DNA of 64,000 nucleotides from Bifidobacterium catenulatum DSM 16992 = JCM 1194 = LMG 11043 (lineage in GTDB: Bacteria > Actinomycetota > Actinomycetes > Actinomycetales > Bifidobacteriaceae). The stretch is from NCBI RefSeq assembly GCF_001025195.1, contig NZ_AP012325.1, positions 2,015,526 through 2,079,525 on the forward strand, read 5' to 3'. The notes below the pieces were generated by a model. That model was not told where the DNA came from. It searched no databases and saw only the letters and a program-made list of their open reading frames with translations. The position numbers were made by a program, and so were the translations under genes. Positions 53,827-61,802 of this stretch are shown here, piece after piece. Every line of letters starts with the position of its first letter. Within the stretch, counting starts at the first letter, position 1.

Positions 53827-53888
53827 GATGAAAATACAAAAGAATCAACGATCATTGCATGACATCGACGGTTGCGTCTGCCTATAAT
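53827..53888 (+). promoter_or_regulatory. Promoter region of small-peptide gene, copy 2
   Basis: The box GATGAAAATACAAAAGAA begins at 53827; TATAAT is at 53883-53888, exactly 56 nt downstream as at copy 1. ATGACA (53859-53864) gives a -35 with 18-nt spacing. After the -10 comes GAAGGCACAACAGAACAAA, again shared with copy 1. Confidence 0.7.
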
Positions 53889-54078
53889 GAAGGCACAACA
53901 GAACAAAGAGACATGATGCGGCAGGAGCCGGAGAGAAAACCGGAGCCGCACCCCACACGCGGGGAAACGGCAACGCCACCCGCGCTGAAATAACGGAAAA
54001 ACAAACAAGACTTACGGCAGCGGCCAGAGGAAAGAACAGAAAACAAGAACGCCGCCAAGCCAAACGAAAGGAAACATC

Positions 54079-54201
54079 ATGAAGAACAGCACTTTCAACC
54101 AGATTGTCAACGCCAACCTCGCTTCCATCGATCCGGGCTTCGGCCAGTTCGCACTCGCCAAGGCCAGCGCCGATCTGTTCAAGAAGATCATCACTAAGTG
54201 A
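54079..54201 (+). CDS. Small 40-residue peptide, copy 2 (unknown family)
   Basis: ATG 54079 follows GAAAGGAAAC. Forty residues beginning MKNSTFNQIVNANLASID and ending ADLFKKIITK, TGA. Net charge about +3, no Cys, C-terminal half potentially amphipathic. 23 of 40 residues match the copy at 24201, same length, same promoter box. The leader is longer (about 185 nt versus 75). It lies 282 nt upstream of trxB and has its own T-tailed terminator, so it is a separate unit. Function unknown. Confidence 0.78.
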   Translation: MKNSTFNQIVNANLASIDPGFGQFALAKASADLFKKIITK

Positions 54202-54240
54202 TCCAAGGCCTGCGCAGGCAGGCGTCACGTTTATACAACC

Positions 54241-54279
54241 AAAGGGCTTGCGTTCCACATGGAGCGCAAGCCCTTTTTC
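54241..54279 (+). terminator. Terminator of small-peptide copy 2
   Basis: AAAGGGCTTGCG pairs with CGCAAGCCCTTT (54241-54252 with 54265-54276), followed by TTC-rich sequence. Confidence 0.85.
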
Positions 54280-54355
54280 TCGTATTCCACTCAAGCGCTG
54301 CCAGGAATCCAGCACCACCAGCAACTGCACGCACAGCCCCACACACAACAGCTCA

Positions 54356-54371
54356 TGTTTCACGTGAAACT
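54356..54371. promoter_or_regulatory. parS site
   Basis: TGTTTCACGTGAAACT, 15 of 16 bases of the consensus ParB site. Upstream of trxB. Confidence 0.9.
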
Positions 54372-54482
54372 TTGTAGATGATCCAGCTTGGAAAGTACTC
54401 GATAATACGCCATAGGAAAAAAGAATACGTGAAATCGTGCGATGCGCGGCTGTTCGCTTCGGCGGTTCGCTACAGTGGGAAT

Positions 54483-55418
54483 ATGAGTGATTTGCGAGAT
54501 GTGATTATTGTCGGATCCGGCCCTGCAGGATATACCGCGGCCATATATTTAGGCCGGGCTGGATTCAAACCACTGGTCATTGCGGGCGCGCTGACCCCAG
54601 GCGGACAGCTCGTCAACACCACCGAAGTGGAGAATTTCCCGGGCTTCCCCGATGGTATTATGGGGCCGGAACTCATGGATAATATGCAACGCCAGGCAGA
54701 GAAGTTCGGCGCAGAAATCGTTTGGGATGATGTTGTTTCCGTGAGCAACGATGACGCCACCGGTGTGAAAACCGTGCGCATCGATCAGGGGGACGTTTTT
54801 GAAACCCGTGCTTTGATCATCGCAACCGGATCGGAATACCGCAAGCTCGGCATCCCTGGAGAGGTGGAATATTCCGGCAAGGGAGTGTCATATTGCGCGA
54901 CTTGCGACGGCTTCTTCTTCCGTGATAAGCCGATTATTGTGGTCGGCGGCGGCGATAGCGCATTCACTGAGGCTGATTTTCTTTCCCGATTTGGATCGTC
55001 GGTGACGTTGATTCATCGTCGTTCCGAATTCCGCGCATCGCAGATTCTCGTGGAACGCGCTCAACAGAATCCGAAAATCACTATCGTCACGGATTCCGTG
55101 GTGGAGGAAATCTTGGGTGACGGCAACGGAGCCCAATCCGTGAACATTCGCAACGTTATCACCGGAGAGATGAGCACGATTGCCGCAAATGGTATTTTCG
55201 TAGCGATTGGCCACTCCCCAGCCACAGCTTTTATTGACGGCATTGTGCAGCGAGATGCGGCTGGATATATTCAGGTAGACGGCGCCAGCACACGCACCAG
55301 CACTGCCGGCATTTTTGCAGCAGGCGACTGTGTTGACAGTATTTACCGTCAGGCGATCAGCGCCGCCGGCATGGGCTGCCGAGCCGCCCTTGACACCCAA
55401 GCCTACCTCCAGCAGTAA
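54483..55418 (+). CDS. trxB: Thioredoxin reductase
   Basis: 311 residues from ATG 54483; the open frame to 54378 crosses the parS and is rejected. FAD motif VGSGPAG (10-16), redox CATC (138-141), NADPH motif VVGGGDSA, and GIFAAGDC at the end. Reduces thioredoxin with NADPH. In other actinobacteria trxA follows, but here the space is taken by the AlbA/Schlafen cassette and no thioredoxin gene is in the window. Confidence 0.95.
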   Translation: MSDLRDVIIVGSGPAGYTAAIYLGRAGFKPLVIAGALTPGGQLVNTTEVENFPGFPDGIMGPELMDNMQRQAEKFGAEIVWDDVVSVSNDDATGVKTVRIDQGDVFETRALIIATGSEYRKLGIPGEVEYSGKGVSYCATCDGFFFRDKPIIVVGGGDSAFTEADFLSRFGSSVTLIHRRSEFRASQILVERAQQNPKITIVTDSVVEEILGDGNGAQSVNIRNVITGEMSTIAANGIFVAIGHSPATAFIDGIVQRDAAGYIQVDGASTRTSTAGIFAAGDCVDSIYRQAISAAGMGCRAALDTQAYLQQ

Positions 55419-55446
55419 CACTCCCCATAACGGTCATTCACACAGC

Positions 55447-55756
55447 CATTCACACAGTCACATCACAATCATGACCGTGTGAATGACCGTCATGTGACCG
55501 TGATACAAAGTCACACCCTACAAGAAACTTGAAAAACGAACGGAAGGGCAGCATATTCTATGCTTGACCGTAGGCTTTGATCACTGAGCAATAAAAAAGG
55601 AAAAGCCCGATGGGCTTTACTCAAGCAAAGTGAACGGCTTGCCACGAAGACCGCACAGCGGTATCTTACGCGTGTCGAGCGTAGAGTACGCCGCCCTTCC
55701 GTGGACATCGCAGTCATCACAGTCACTCACACAGTCATATCACAGTCATGACTGTG
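55447..55756. repeat. Duplicated operator-like 33-nt repeat (55447-55479 and 55724-55756)
   Basis: 29 of 33 positions agree; both begin CA[T/C]TCACACAGTCA and hold a TCATGAC centre. They flank the palindromic element at 55541-55701. More TCACACAG and GTGTGAATGAC units surround both copies. Confidence 0.7.
55541..55701. repeat. Palindromic element 1 (MITE-like), upstream of the AlbA gene
   Basis: 161 bp with inverted ends of about 28 bp (CGGAAGGGC[A/G]GC at each end) differing at five positions, all transitions. It contains an inner AAAGCCC/GGGCTTT hairpin with a T run on the minus strand. Its outer end is related to the element at 57411-57496. Confidence 0.65.
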
Positions 55757-55759
55757 ATA
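55738..55759. promoter_or_regulatory. Perfect 22-bp palindrome, probable operator of the AlbA gene
   Basis: Arms TATCACAGTCA and TGACTGTGATA meet exactly. It lies 44 nt before the ATG at 55803 and overlaps the right copy of the 33-nt repeat. Typical of autoregulation by a dimeric DNA-binding protein; the gene itself encodes a winged-helix-like C-terminus. Confidence 0.65.
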
Positions 55760-55802
55760 AAATCAAAATGACCGTGTGAATGACTGTGATATGGAGGAAG
55801 CT

Positions 55803-57347
55803 ATGTCCATTCTCCAAGAACCAATCCAAAACGCGATAGCACGATTGCGCAAACAGCATAATGACGACGGCAATTACGAAGCAAAAAGCTGTCAGCGATC
55901 CCTCAGCAAAGACGTGTGGGAAAGCATCAGCGCCTTCGCAAATACACATGGTGGCACTCTGCTCCTTGGTTTGGATGAACACAATGGATTCACTTGCGTT
56001 CAGGATTTTCACCTCGACAGAGTGCGGGACCAACTTATCGAAGGTATGGGAGATGGCGGTAGGGATGGAATCAGACTCTCAAATCCTCCAAAATATGATG
56101 TTTCACGTGAAACCGTTGACGGCGGTCAGATTCTCGTGATTCGTATATATGAAAACGATATAGATTTCAAGCCATGCTATATTACCGCCAAAGGAATTAA
56201 AAGCGGTAGTTTCAAACGAATTGATGATAAAGATGTTCTCCTATCATCAGCAGAATTATATGAAATTCAAAATATACTACATCCAAGTAGTTCTGATCTT
56301 GAAATTATTCCTAATGCCTCTATTGAAGACCTTAACTCTTCTGTTGTCGATACTATTTTTGTAAGAAAACAAGGCACTAAAGCCTTGCGTGGAGCAGAAA
56401 CAAAAGAAGAAAAACTAGCGCGATTAAACATTGCGGATCGACAAGGTCGCATACGGATGGCGGGATTAATTGCAGCTGGTAACTATCCTCAACAATTCTT
56501 CCCACGTCTCTTTATCGACGTTGCTGTACATCCAGGCATTGAAAAAACGCAGCCAGGTGCACTAAGGTTCCTCGACCGCGTAGAATGCGAGGGATCTGCA
56601 TCAGAAATGATCAACGATGCGGTAAATGCTACATCTCGAAATTTACGATCTTATTCGTTCATCGAAGGCATCGGAAGAAAAGATGAATTGGAAATTCCTT
56701 CCGAAGTTCTGCGTGAAGCCATCGCCAACGCAGTAGTGCATAGGGAATATCATCCGTATTTTCAAGGCCAGCCGGTCACCGTCGACGTTTACGCAGACAG
56801 GATCGAAATATCGAATCCAGGTGGCCTATGGGGAGGCAAAACCATTGATAATCTCGCAGATGGACAATCTCGATGCCGCAATAGCGCCCTCATGCAGCTC
56901 GTACAAGCCACCCCTGTGATCGGAAGCAATCTTATCACCGCCGAAGGTCAGGGCGGAGGAATCATCCTCATGATGAACGAAATGCAGAACCGCGATCTGC
57001 GCGCACCGGAATTCCGCGCGACTCAGGACTCCTTCACTGTGGTGTTGTGGCGTTCCAGCGTCAATCTGTCCAACAAAGCTGATGAGATTATCTCTGAAAT
57101 TAAAAATACTGAACCAACTCATAAAAACGATACAACAAACATGTTGTCGAATACTATGAAAAATAAGGTTGATATTCTCACTTTTATTCCAAAGAATAAA
57201 GATATTACCGCAAGGGAGCTTGCTGATATTACTGGAAAATCAGTTGAAACAATTCGCCGTAATCTAAGAAAGTTAATACAAGAAAATAAAGTTGAAGCCA
57301 TCGGTAAAACGAAAAGCAGAAATCGTATGTACCGACGAATCAACTAA
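55803..57347 (+). CDS. AlbA_2/Schlafen-type ATP-binding transcription regulator-like protein
   Basis: 514 residues from ATG 55803 (GGAGG site); the GTG at 55776 lacks one. Residues about 24-125 form an AlbA_2 (Schlafen) domain (GNYEAKS ... GGTLLLGLDE). A GHKL-like ATPase segment follows (ALREAIANAVVHREY, EISNPGG, GQGGGIILM), as at the C-terminus of RecG-like 'ATP-dependent DNA helicase-related' proteins. A winged-helix-like tail (about 445-514) ends the protein. The middle (about 56150-56420) is much more AT-rich than its neighbours, suggesting transfer. It is flanked by palindromic elements and its promoter has a perfect palindrome. Such proteins are accessory regulators, some tied to defence; function here unknown. 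Confidence 0.8.
   Translation: MSILQEPIQNAIARLRKQHNDDGNYEAKSCQRSLSKDVWESISAFANTHGGTLLLGLDEHNGFTCVQDFHLDRVRDQLIEGMGDGGRDGIRLSNPPKYDVSRETVDGGQILVIRIYENDIDFKPCYITAKGIKSGSFKRIDDKDVLLSSAELYEIQNILHPSSSDLEIIPNASIEDLNSSVVDTIFVRKQGTKALRGAETKEEKLARLNIADRQGRIRMAGLIAAGNYPQQFFPRLFIDVAVHPGIEKTQPGALRFLDRVECEGSASEMINDAVNATSRNLRSYSFIEGIGRKDELEIPSEVLREAIANAVVHREYHPYFQGQPVTVDVYADRIEISNPGGLWGGKTIDNLADGQSRCRNSALMQLVQATPVIGSNLITAEGQGGGIILMMNEMQNRDLRAPEFRATQDSFTVVLWRSSVNLSNKADEIISEIKNTEPTHKNDTTNMLSNTMKNKVDILTFIPKNKDITARELADITGKSVETIRRNLRKLIQENKVEAIGKTKSRNRMYRRIN
56099..56114. promoter_or_regulatory. parS site inside the AlbA gene
   Basis: TGTTTCACGTGAAACC; encodes part of DVSRETVDG in the gene. 15 of 16 consensus bases. 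Confidence 0.85.
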
Positions 57348-57410
57348 TTCCCATAGAAAGATGCCGTCAAATACCACCAAACAAGGAATCACAAAAACGC
57401 TAAAAATAAG

Positions 57411-57496
57411 CGGAAGGGCGGCATATTCTGTTCACGACTGTAAGCTTGGCCCAAACGGCCTTGAGTGTACCGTGAATAGAATATGCCGCCCTTCTG
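57411..57496. repeat. Palindromic element 2, downstream of the AlbA gene
   Basis: 86 bp; ends of 26 bp are nearly perfect inverted repeats (CGGAAGGGCGGCATATTCT at the left). The first 19 bp differ from element 1 at one position. Right flanks also agree (ACATC then CA). It lies between converging genes and may terminate both parB and the AlbA gene. Confidence 0.7.
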
Positions 57497-57535
57497 CGAA
57501 CATCACACTGATCCGACAGAGAAATTCGAGAAATA

Positions 57536-58891
57536 CTATTCTTCAGCAGAGGGAATGAGCATGTCGACAATGCGCTTCATGTCGTCTTCGGATTTGAAGA
57601 CGATTTCGATGCGGCCATGTTCCTTGGATCCTTTGATGGAAACCTTCGTGCCGAACTTCTTTTCAAGTCCGAGCTGCATTGGCGTTCCAGCCCACGGATT
57701 CAGCTTGTTGGTCTTCGCTTTCTTCGGCTGATCCGATTCGGCGGCCTTCATCGACACGATTTCCTCAGTGCTGCGAACAGACAGTCCTTCAGAGATAATG
57801 CGCGTCGCAAGCTGTTCCATATCAGCTTCAGTCGGCAATCCCAGCAGCGCACGCGCGTGACCGGCCGATAAAAGTCCAGAAGCGACCTTCTTTTGCACGG
57901 TTGCAGGCAGATTCAGCAATCGCAAGGTATTTGCGATCTGCGGGCGTGATTTCGATACGGATTTCGACAATTGCGCCTGTGTCAGACCGAAATCGTCGAT
58001 CATCTGCTGATAGGCGGCCGCTTCTTCCAGCGGATTTAACGCAACGCGATGCAGATTCTCCAGCAGAGCGTCACGTAACATGTCGTCGTCGGCCGTGGTT
58101 TTGACGATCGCAGGAATCGTTTTCAGACCTGCGATCTGTGAAGCACGCCAGCGACGCTCACCCATGATGAGCTCATACATGCTATCCATGCGACCGTCGA
58201 ACATATTATGCGACTCGTCATTGCTGGCGACGTTCTCCTTGCGCGCGGCCTCGATCTGCGCAAGTGGGCGTTTCCGTACCACGATGGGCTGCAGCACGCC
58301 GACTTCCTTGATGGAATCGGCAAGCTCACGAAGATCATCCTCGTCGAAAATAGTGCGTGGCTGATGCAGGTTGGGTCCGACATCACTCAGACGCAATTCA
58401 ACCAAGTAACCACCCTGCACCGGCAGCAGTTCCGGTTCGTTGTTCTTTGCATCTTCGTTCTTTTTTACCGCAGCGGTTTCACGTGAAACACTCCCCTGCT
58501 TCGCGTCGGCAGAAGGATCGACAGGACTGGTGGCGCCGAAGAACATGTCGGCTGGGTGAGCCGCTTCGTTCAGCGTGATGGAAGGCATGCTGGCACGATG
58601 AACGCTTCCTTTCTTGGTTTCGTGTGAAACGTTCTTCTTCATGTCGTGGACGGCATCAACGGAAGCCTGGGCTGTCGCCATGGAGCTTTTAGCGCCTGCG
58701 TTCTTTCTCACAGACGGCACGGCAGCACTGCCAGCCATGCTTCCGGAAGTTTTCGCGGACGGCTTGTTATCGGCCTTCACCCCTACAGCAGGCGCAGCCG
58801 GCTCAGCGGCAGCTTCCGACTTTGCCGACTCTCCTGGAAGAGACGGAAACAGCGCGCCGAGACCCATGCCCAAACGTGATTTCGTAGCCAT
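57536..58891 (-). CDS. parB: Chromosome-partitioning protein ParB
   Basis: 451 residues. The N-terminus SRLGMGLGALF is the ParA-contact motif of ParB. About 140 low-complexity residues follow. The ParB CTPase/N domain begins near residue 155 (LLPVQGGYLVELRLSDV, then PNLHQPRTIF, GERRWRA), and a HTH (ALLENLHRVALNPLEEA, LTQAQLSKSVSKSR) and a C-terminal dimerisation domain follow. The arm is unusually long. Binds parS sites near the origin. Its gene itself contains a parS. Follows parA with a 2-nt gap. Confidence 0.96.
   Translation of the reverse strand: MATKSRLGMGLGALFPSLPGESAKSEAAAEPAAPAVGVKADNKPSAKTSGSMAGSAAVPSVRKNAGAKSSMATAQASVDAVHDMKKNVSHETKKGSVHRASMPSITLNEAAHPADMFFGATSPVDPSADAKQGSVSRETAAVKKNEDAKNNEPELLPVQGGYLVELRLSDVGPNLHQPRTIFDEDDLRELADSIKEVGVLQPIVVRKRPLAQIEAARKENVASNDESHNMFDGRMDSMYELIMGERRWRASQIAGLKTIPAIVKTTADDDMLRDALLENLHRVALNPLEEAAAYQQMIDDFGLTQAQLSKSVSKSRPQIANTLRLLNLPATVQKKVASGLLSAGHARALLGLPTEADMEQLATRIISEGLSVRSTEEIVSMKAAESDQPKKAKTNKLNPWAGTPMQLGLEKKFGTKVSIKGSKEHGRIEIVFKSEDDMKRIVDMLIPSAEE
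58475..58490. promoter_or_regulatory. parS site inside parB
   Basis: GGTTTCACGTGAAACA, 15 of 16 bases. A degenerate copy with CGTGTG core lies at 58616-58631. Confidence 0.85.
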
Positions 58892-58893
58892 GA

Positions 58894-59874
58894 TCAGTTC
58901 TCATTCCTTCTTGCATCAATAGCCTGCAACACCGTCTGCGAGCGACGTGCGAGTTCCAACGCGGCCTCACAGTAGGAGATTGCACCCATGCCCTTGGGGT
59001 CATAGGCGATAACGCTTTGATTAAAGCTCGGCGCTTCCGAGATTTTCACCGTTCGTGGAATCGTGGTGTCCAACACGATGGTCGGATAGTGGCTTTTGAC
59101 CTCGTCATGCACTTCACGGCTGAGCAGGGTTCGCTTATCGAACATGGTGATCAGCATGGTAGAAACAAGCAATGACGGATTGAAATGTTCCTGCACCAGC
59201 CCGATGGTATTGATAAGCTGACCAAGACCCTCCAACGCATAATATTCAGCTTGGATCGGAATCAGCATCTCATGCACCGCGCACATGGCATTAATTACCA
59301 GCAGACCAAGGCTCGGAGGGCAATCGATAATCACGTAATCGTAGTGTTCCTCGCTGTTCTCAAGAAACTCATCGACCGCGGTTTTCAGTAGAACATTGCG
59401 ATTTTCCATGTCGGCGACTTCCAACTCGGCACCGCTCAGATCGATGGAGGCTGGCACCACGTCAAGCAGATCGAAGTCAGGGCAGGTGCGCTTGACTTCG
59501 GCAATGGTTTTCCTGCCTTCAATCACGTCGTATACCGACGGCTCTCCCGACGCATGCGGAGCACCCAACGCGGTCGACGCATTGCCCTGCGGATCCATAT
59601 CGATCAGCAGCACTTTGGAACCGAACTGGGCCAACGCGGCGGAAAGATTCACCGCAGACGTGGTTTTGCCAACGCCACCCTTCTGATTGGCGACCGCGAT
59701 CAGGCGCGTCTGCTCCGGCTTTGGGCAAACGGCCTTCTGCAAGGCGCGATAGCGAGACGATTCGTCGGCGATCTGCGAACCAAGAGGAGAATTCGACCCT
59801 CCGAAAATTCGTTTGATGGTTTCCGTCGCCGATTCCATCGATGTCAGGTTATCTGGTCCTTCAGGTCCAGTCAT
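58894..59874 (-). CDS. parA: Chromosome-partitioning ATPase ParA
   Basis: 326 residues. Deviant Walker A KGGVGKTT (65-72), A' motif DMDPQGNAS (92-100), Walker B VIIDCPP. About 55 extra N-terminal residues precede the fold. Works with ParB to move the origin region. Start ATG 59874 is the first in frame; an internal ATG at residue 13 is possible. Confidence 0.95.
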   Translation of the reverse strand: MTGPEGPDNLTSMESATETIKRIFGGSNSPLGSQIADESSRYRALQKAVCPKPEQTRLIAVANQKGGVGKTTSAVNLSAALAQFGSKVLLIDMDPQGNASTALGAPHASGEPSVYDVIEGRKTIAEVKRTCPDFDLLDVVPASIDLSGAELEVADMENRNVLLKTAVDEFLENSEEHYDYVIIDCPPSLGLLVINAMCAVHEMLIPIQAEYYALEGLGQLINTIGLVQEHFNPSLLVSTMLITMFDKRTLLSREVHDEVKSHYPTIVLDTTIPRTVKISEAPSFNQSVIAYDPKGMGAISYCEAALELARRSQTVLQAIDARRNEN

Positions 59875-59960
59875 ACGTTAGCCTTCCTTACGATATGCTT
59901 AACACTCAAGTTTCATCATTTGGGTGGACAGAACCGACCCGTCCACCCATTGTGCGCAAA

Positions 59961-60130
59961 TGTGGATAACTGTGGATAGTCTGTGGATAACTTGCATTGC
60001 TTGCAAAAAGTTATCCACAGACATCTTGTTGCTATTCCAACATTTTTTTGCGCTTTATTTCAATGAGTCTCCAGTTGTGGATAATGTGGACAACTTGCCA
60101 AAATGGTGGATAACTTACTTTTTATCCACC
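59961..60130. promoter_or_regulatory. Cluster of DnaA boxes between parA and rsmG
   Basis: TGTGGATAA at 59961, 59982 and 60076; TTATCCACA at 60011; near-matches TGTGGATAG 59971, TGTGGACAA 60085, GGTGGATAA 60105 and TTATCCACC 60122. Eight boxes in 170 nt, on both strands. The last ones touch the rsmG stop region. Confidence 0.8.
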
Positions 60131-60918
60131 ATGAGCACATGGGTCGATTCAAGCCCCGGCCCGACCTCGGCATCCACCACTCGCGGACGAACGCCGCCGC
60201 ACTTGGCGATCTCCTTGGAGGCTTTTTCGATCTCCTCCTGAGCGGACCTTCCCTTCAATGCGACCAGACGTCCACCGCGTTCAAGCAACGGCAACGTCCA
60301 CCCGGATAGCTTGGTCATCGGTGCAACGGCACGACAGGTCACCACGGCGAACGGGTGCCTTGCCTGAATGGGCTTGCCATCCAAATCCAGCACAGGACCG
60401 CGGGCAACCGCTCCCCTGCCGTTCCTGCCGCCTTTGCCGTTCCTGGCGTTGCCATTACCACGGTTGCCGCCCTGAACGCCAGACGCACCCGCAATGGCCT
60501 CGATCATCTCATTAGCCCTGGCACGCACCACCGTAACGTTCTCCAGCTCCATGTCCTCCACGCACTCGTTCAGCCATTCGATACGCCGTTCCATAGGCTC
60601 CACGAGAGTGAACTGGTGATCCGGCAGGCATGCGGCCGCAACGATACCGGGAAAACCGCCGCCGCTGCCAATATCGGCAACCGTTTTGAACTGCTTCTTG
60701 GCCGTGGATTCCCTCACGAAAGGCACAATGGCAGCCGAATTCAGAATATGGCGTTCCCAAATAATCGCAACGTCTCGTGGTCCGATCAAGCCACGGGGTT
60801 CGCCTTCTTCGACAAGTTTCGCATGAAAAACACGCATCTTGCCCAACGCATCCCCCAGCACTTCCTCAAGAATCGGCGAATCATCAAGTTCGTCTGTCAC
60901 ATCACTCATGGGCACCAT
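60115..60918 (-). CDS. rsmG: 16S rRNA (guanine-N7) methyltransferase RsmG
   Basis: 267 residues. ERHILNS (55-61), SAM loop [10 protein letters not shown] (82-91) and CRAVAP are family motifs. An insert at about 147-188 (Gly/Asn/Arg-rich) separates two halves of the Rossmann fold; most RsmG proteins are about 205-240 residues. Methylates G527 of 16S rRNA. Start ATG 60918 has AGGA nearby; 60909 is possible. Confidence 0.94.
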   Translation of the reverse strand: MVPMSDVTDELDDSPILEEVLGDALGKMRVFHAKLVEEGEPRGLIGPRDVAIIWERHILNSAAIVPFVRESTAKKQFKTVADIGSGGGFPGIVAAACLPDHQFTLVEPMERRIEWLNECVEDMELENVTVVRARANEMIEAIAGASGVQGGNRGNGNARNGKGGRNGRGAVARGPVLDLDGKPIQARHPFAVVTCRAVAPMTKLSGWTLPLLERGGRLVALKGRSAQEEIEKASKEIAKCGGVRPRVVDAEVGPGLESTHVLMVDKK

Positions 60919-61078
60919 CCTATATCCTGCTCTTCCTTATTGCCGGTATTCCAGCCATTACTCCCCGACCAATGCCGGCAATATCGCACGGCCTGCGCAG
61001 ACCGTGCGCAAGTCCATGCGCACATAGGCGTCACGTACCCGGCGCACGACCTGCGTGTAGTCACTCATCAATCGCAAT

Positions 61079-61106
61079 AAAAAAGCGCCACCGTGATGGT
61101 GACGCC
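61079..61106 (-). terminator. Terminator of jag
   Basis: On the minus strand, stem GCGTCACC/GGTGGCGC followed by six T (A run near 61079-61084). Confidence 0.65.
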
Positions 61107-61107
61107 A

Positions 61108-61123
61108 TGTTTCACGTGAAACG
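61108..61123. promoter_or_regulatory. parS site
   Basis: TGTTTCACGTGAAACG, between jag and rsmG. 15 of 16 bases. Confidence 0.9.
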
Positions 61124-61131
61124 AGCTGAAA

Positions 61132-61659
61132 TCAGGCCTCATCCTCGTCTTCGGTTTCCTCGGCGACAGAAGCCTTAAAATACACCGTAACGTAACGATG
61201 TGGCTCCTCGCCGTGGGAACGGGACTTCATACCTTCCTCACGCACCACGTCATGCACGATCTTACGCTCGAAGGAATTCATCGGCTTCAGGTCGACCGGC
61301 TCTCCGGTCTCGCGTACCTCGTCGATGGCATCCAGCGCGATGTCGTGCAGACGCTGACGCTTGCGCTTTAGATAGCCGTCGACGTCCACAATAAGATGGG
61401 AACGTTCGCCGGTCTTCTGCTGCACGGCAAGTCGCGTCAGCTGCTGCAATGCGTCAACAACCTCGCCGTTGCGTCCGATAAGATGCTTGATATCCGTATC
61501 ATCATCGGCGACAATTTGCACGGTAGGGCGATTGTTGCGCACGCCCATTTCGATATCACCCTCGTAATCGACGATATCGAGCAGTCCTTCAAGATAGTCG
61601 GCAGCGATATCAGCTTCCTCGTTGAGCTGATCGATGGTTTTTTCCTCATCTTGCGCCAT
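61132..61659 (-). CDS. jag: Jag/KhpB RNA-binding protein
   Basis: 175 residues. A KH domain with HLIGRNGEVVDALQQL and an R3H domain with SHGEEPHRYV. No N-terminal Jag_N domain. Downstream of yidC as in most Gram-positives. Partners with KhpA in small-RNA binding and elongation control. Confidence 0.92.
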   Translation of the reverse strand: MAQDEEKTIDQLNEEADIAADYLEGLLDIVDYEGDIEMGVRNNRPTVQIVADDDTDIKHLIGRNGEVVDALQQLTRLAVQQKTGERSHLIVDVDGYLKRKRQRLHDIALDAIDEVRETGEPVDLKPMNSFERKIVHDVVREEGMKSRSHGEEPHRYVTVYFKASVAEETEDEDEA

Positions 61660-61760
61660 GGTGGTTGTACTCCTTTGAGCGGGGTTTCTATTACTAAAGT
61701 CTTGTTATGTAAAGTCTAATTTACTGTTTACCACGTCGACAATAAACGCTGATAAAAGTG

Positions 61761-61796
61761 GTGTGTCCCGCGTTTCATGTGAAACACGGGACACAC
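61761..61796 (-). terminator. Terminator of yidC with a parS-like core
   Basis: GTGTGTCCCG (61761-61770) pairs with CGGGACACAC (61787-61796). The loop-side arms GTTTCA/TGAAAC continue the stem and form CGTTTCATGTGAAACA (61771-61786), one mismatch from parS. Confidence 0.75.
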
Positions 61797-61802
61797 TCTT
61801 AC

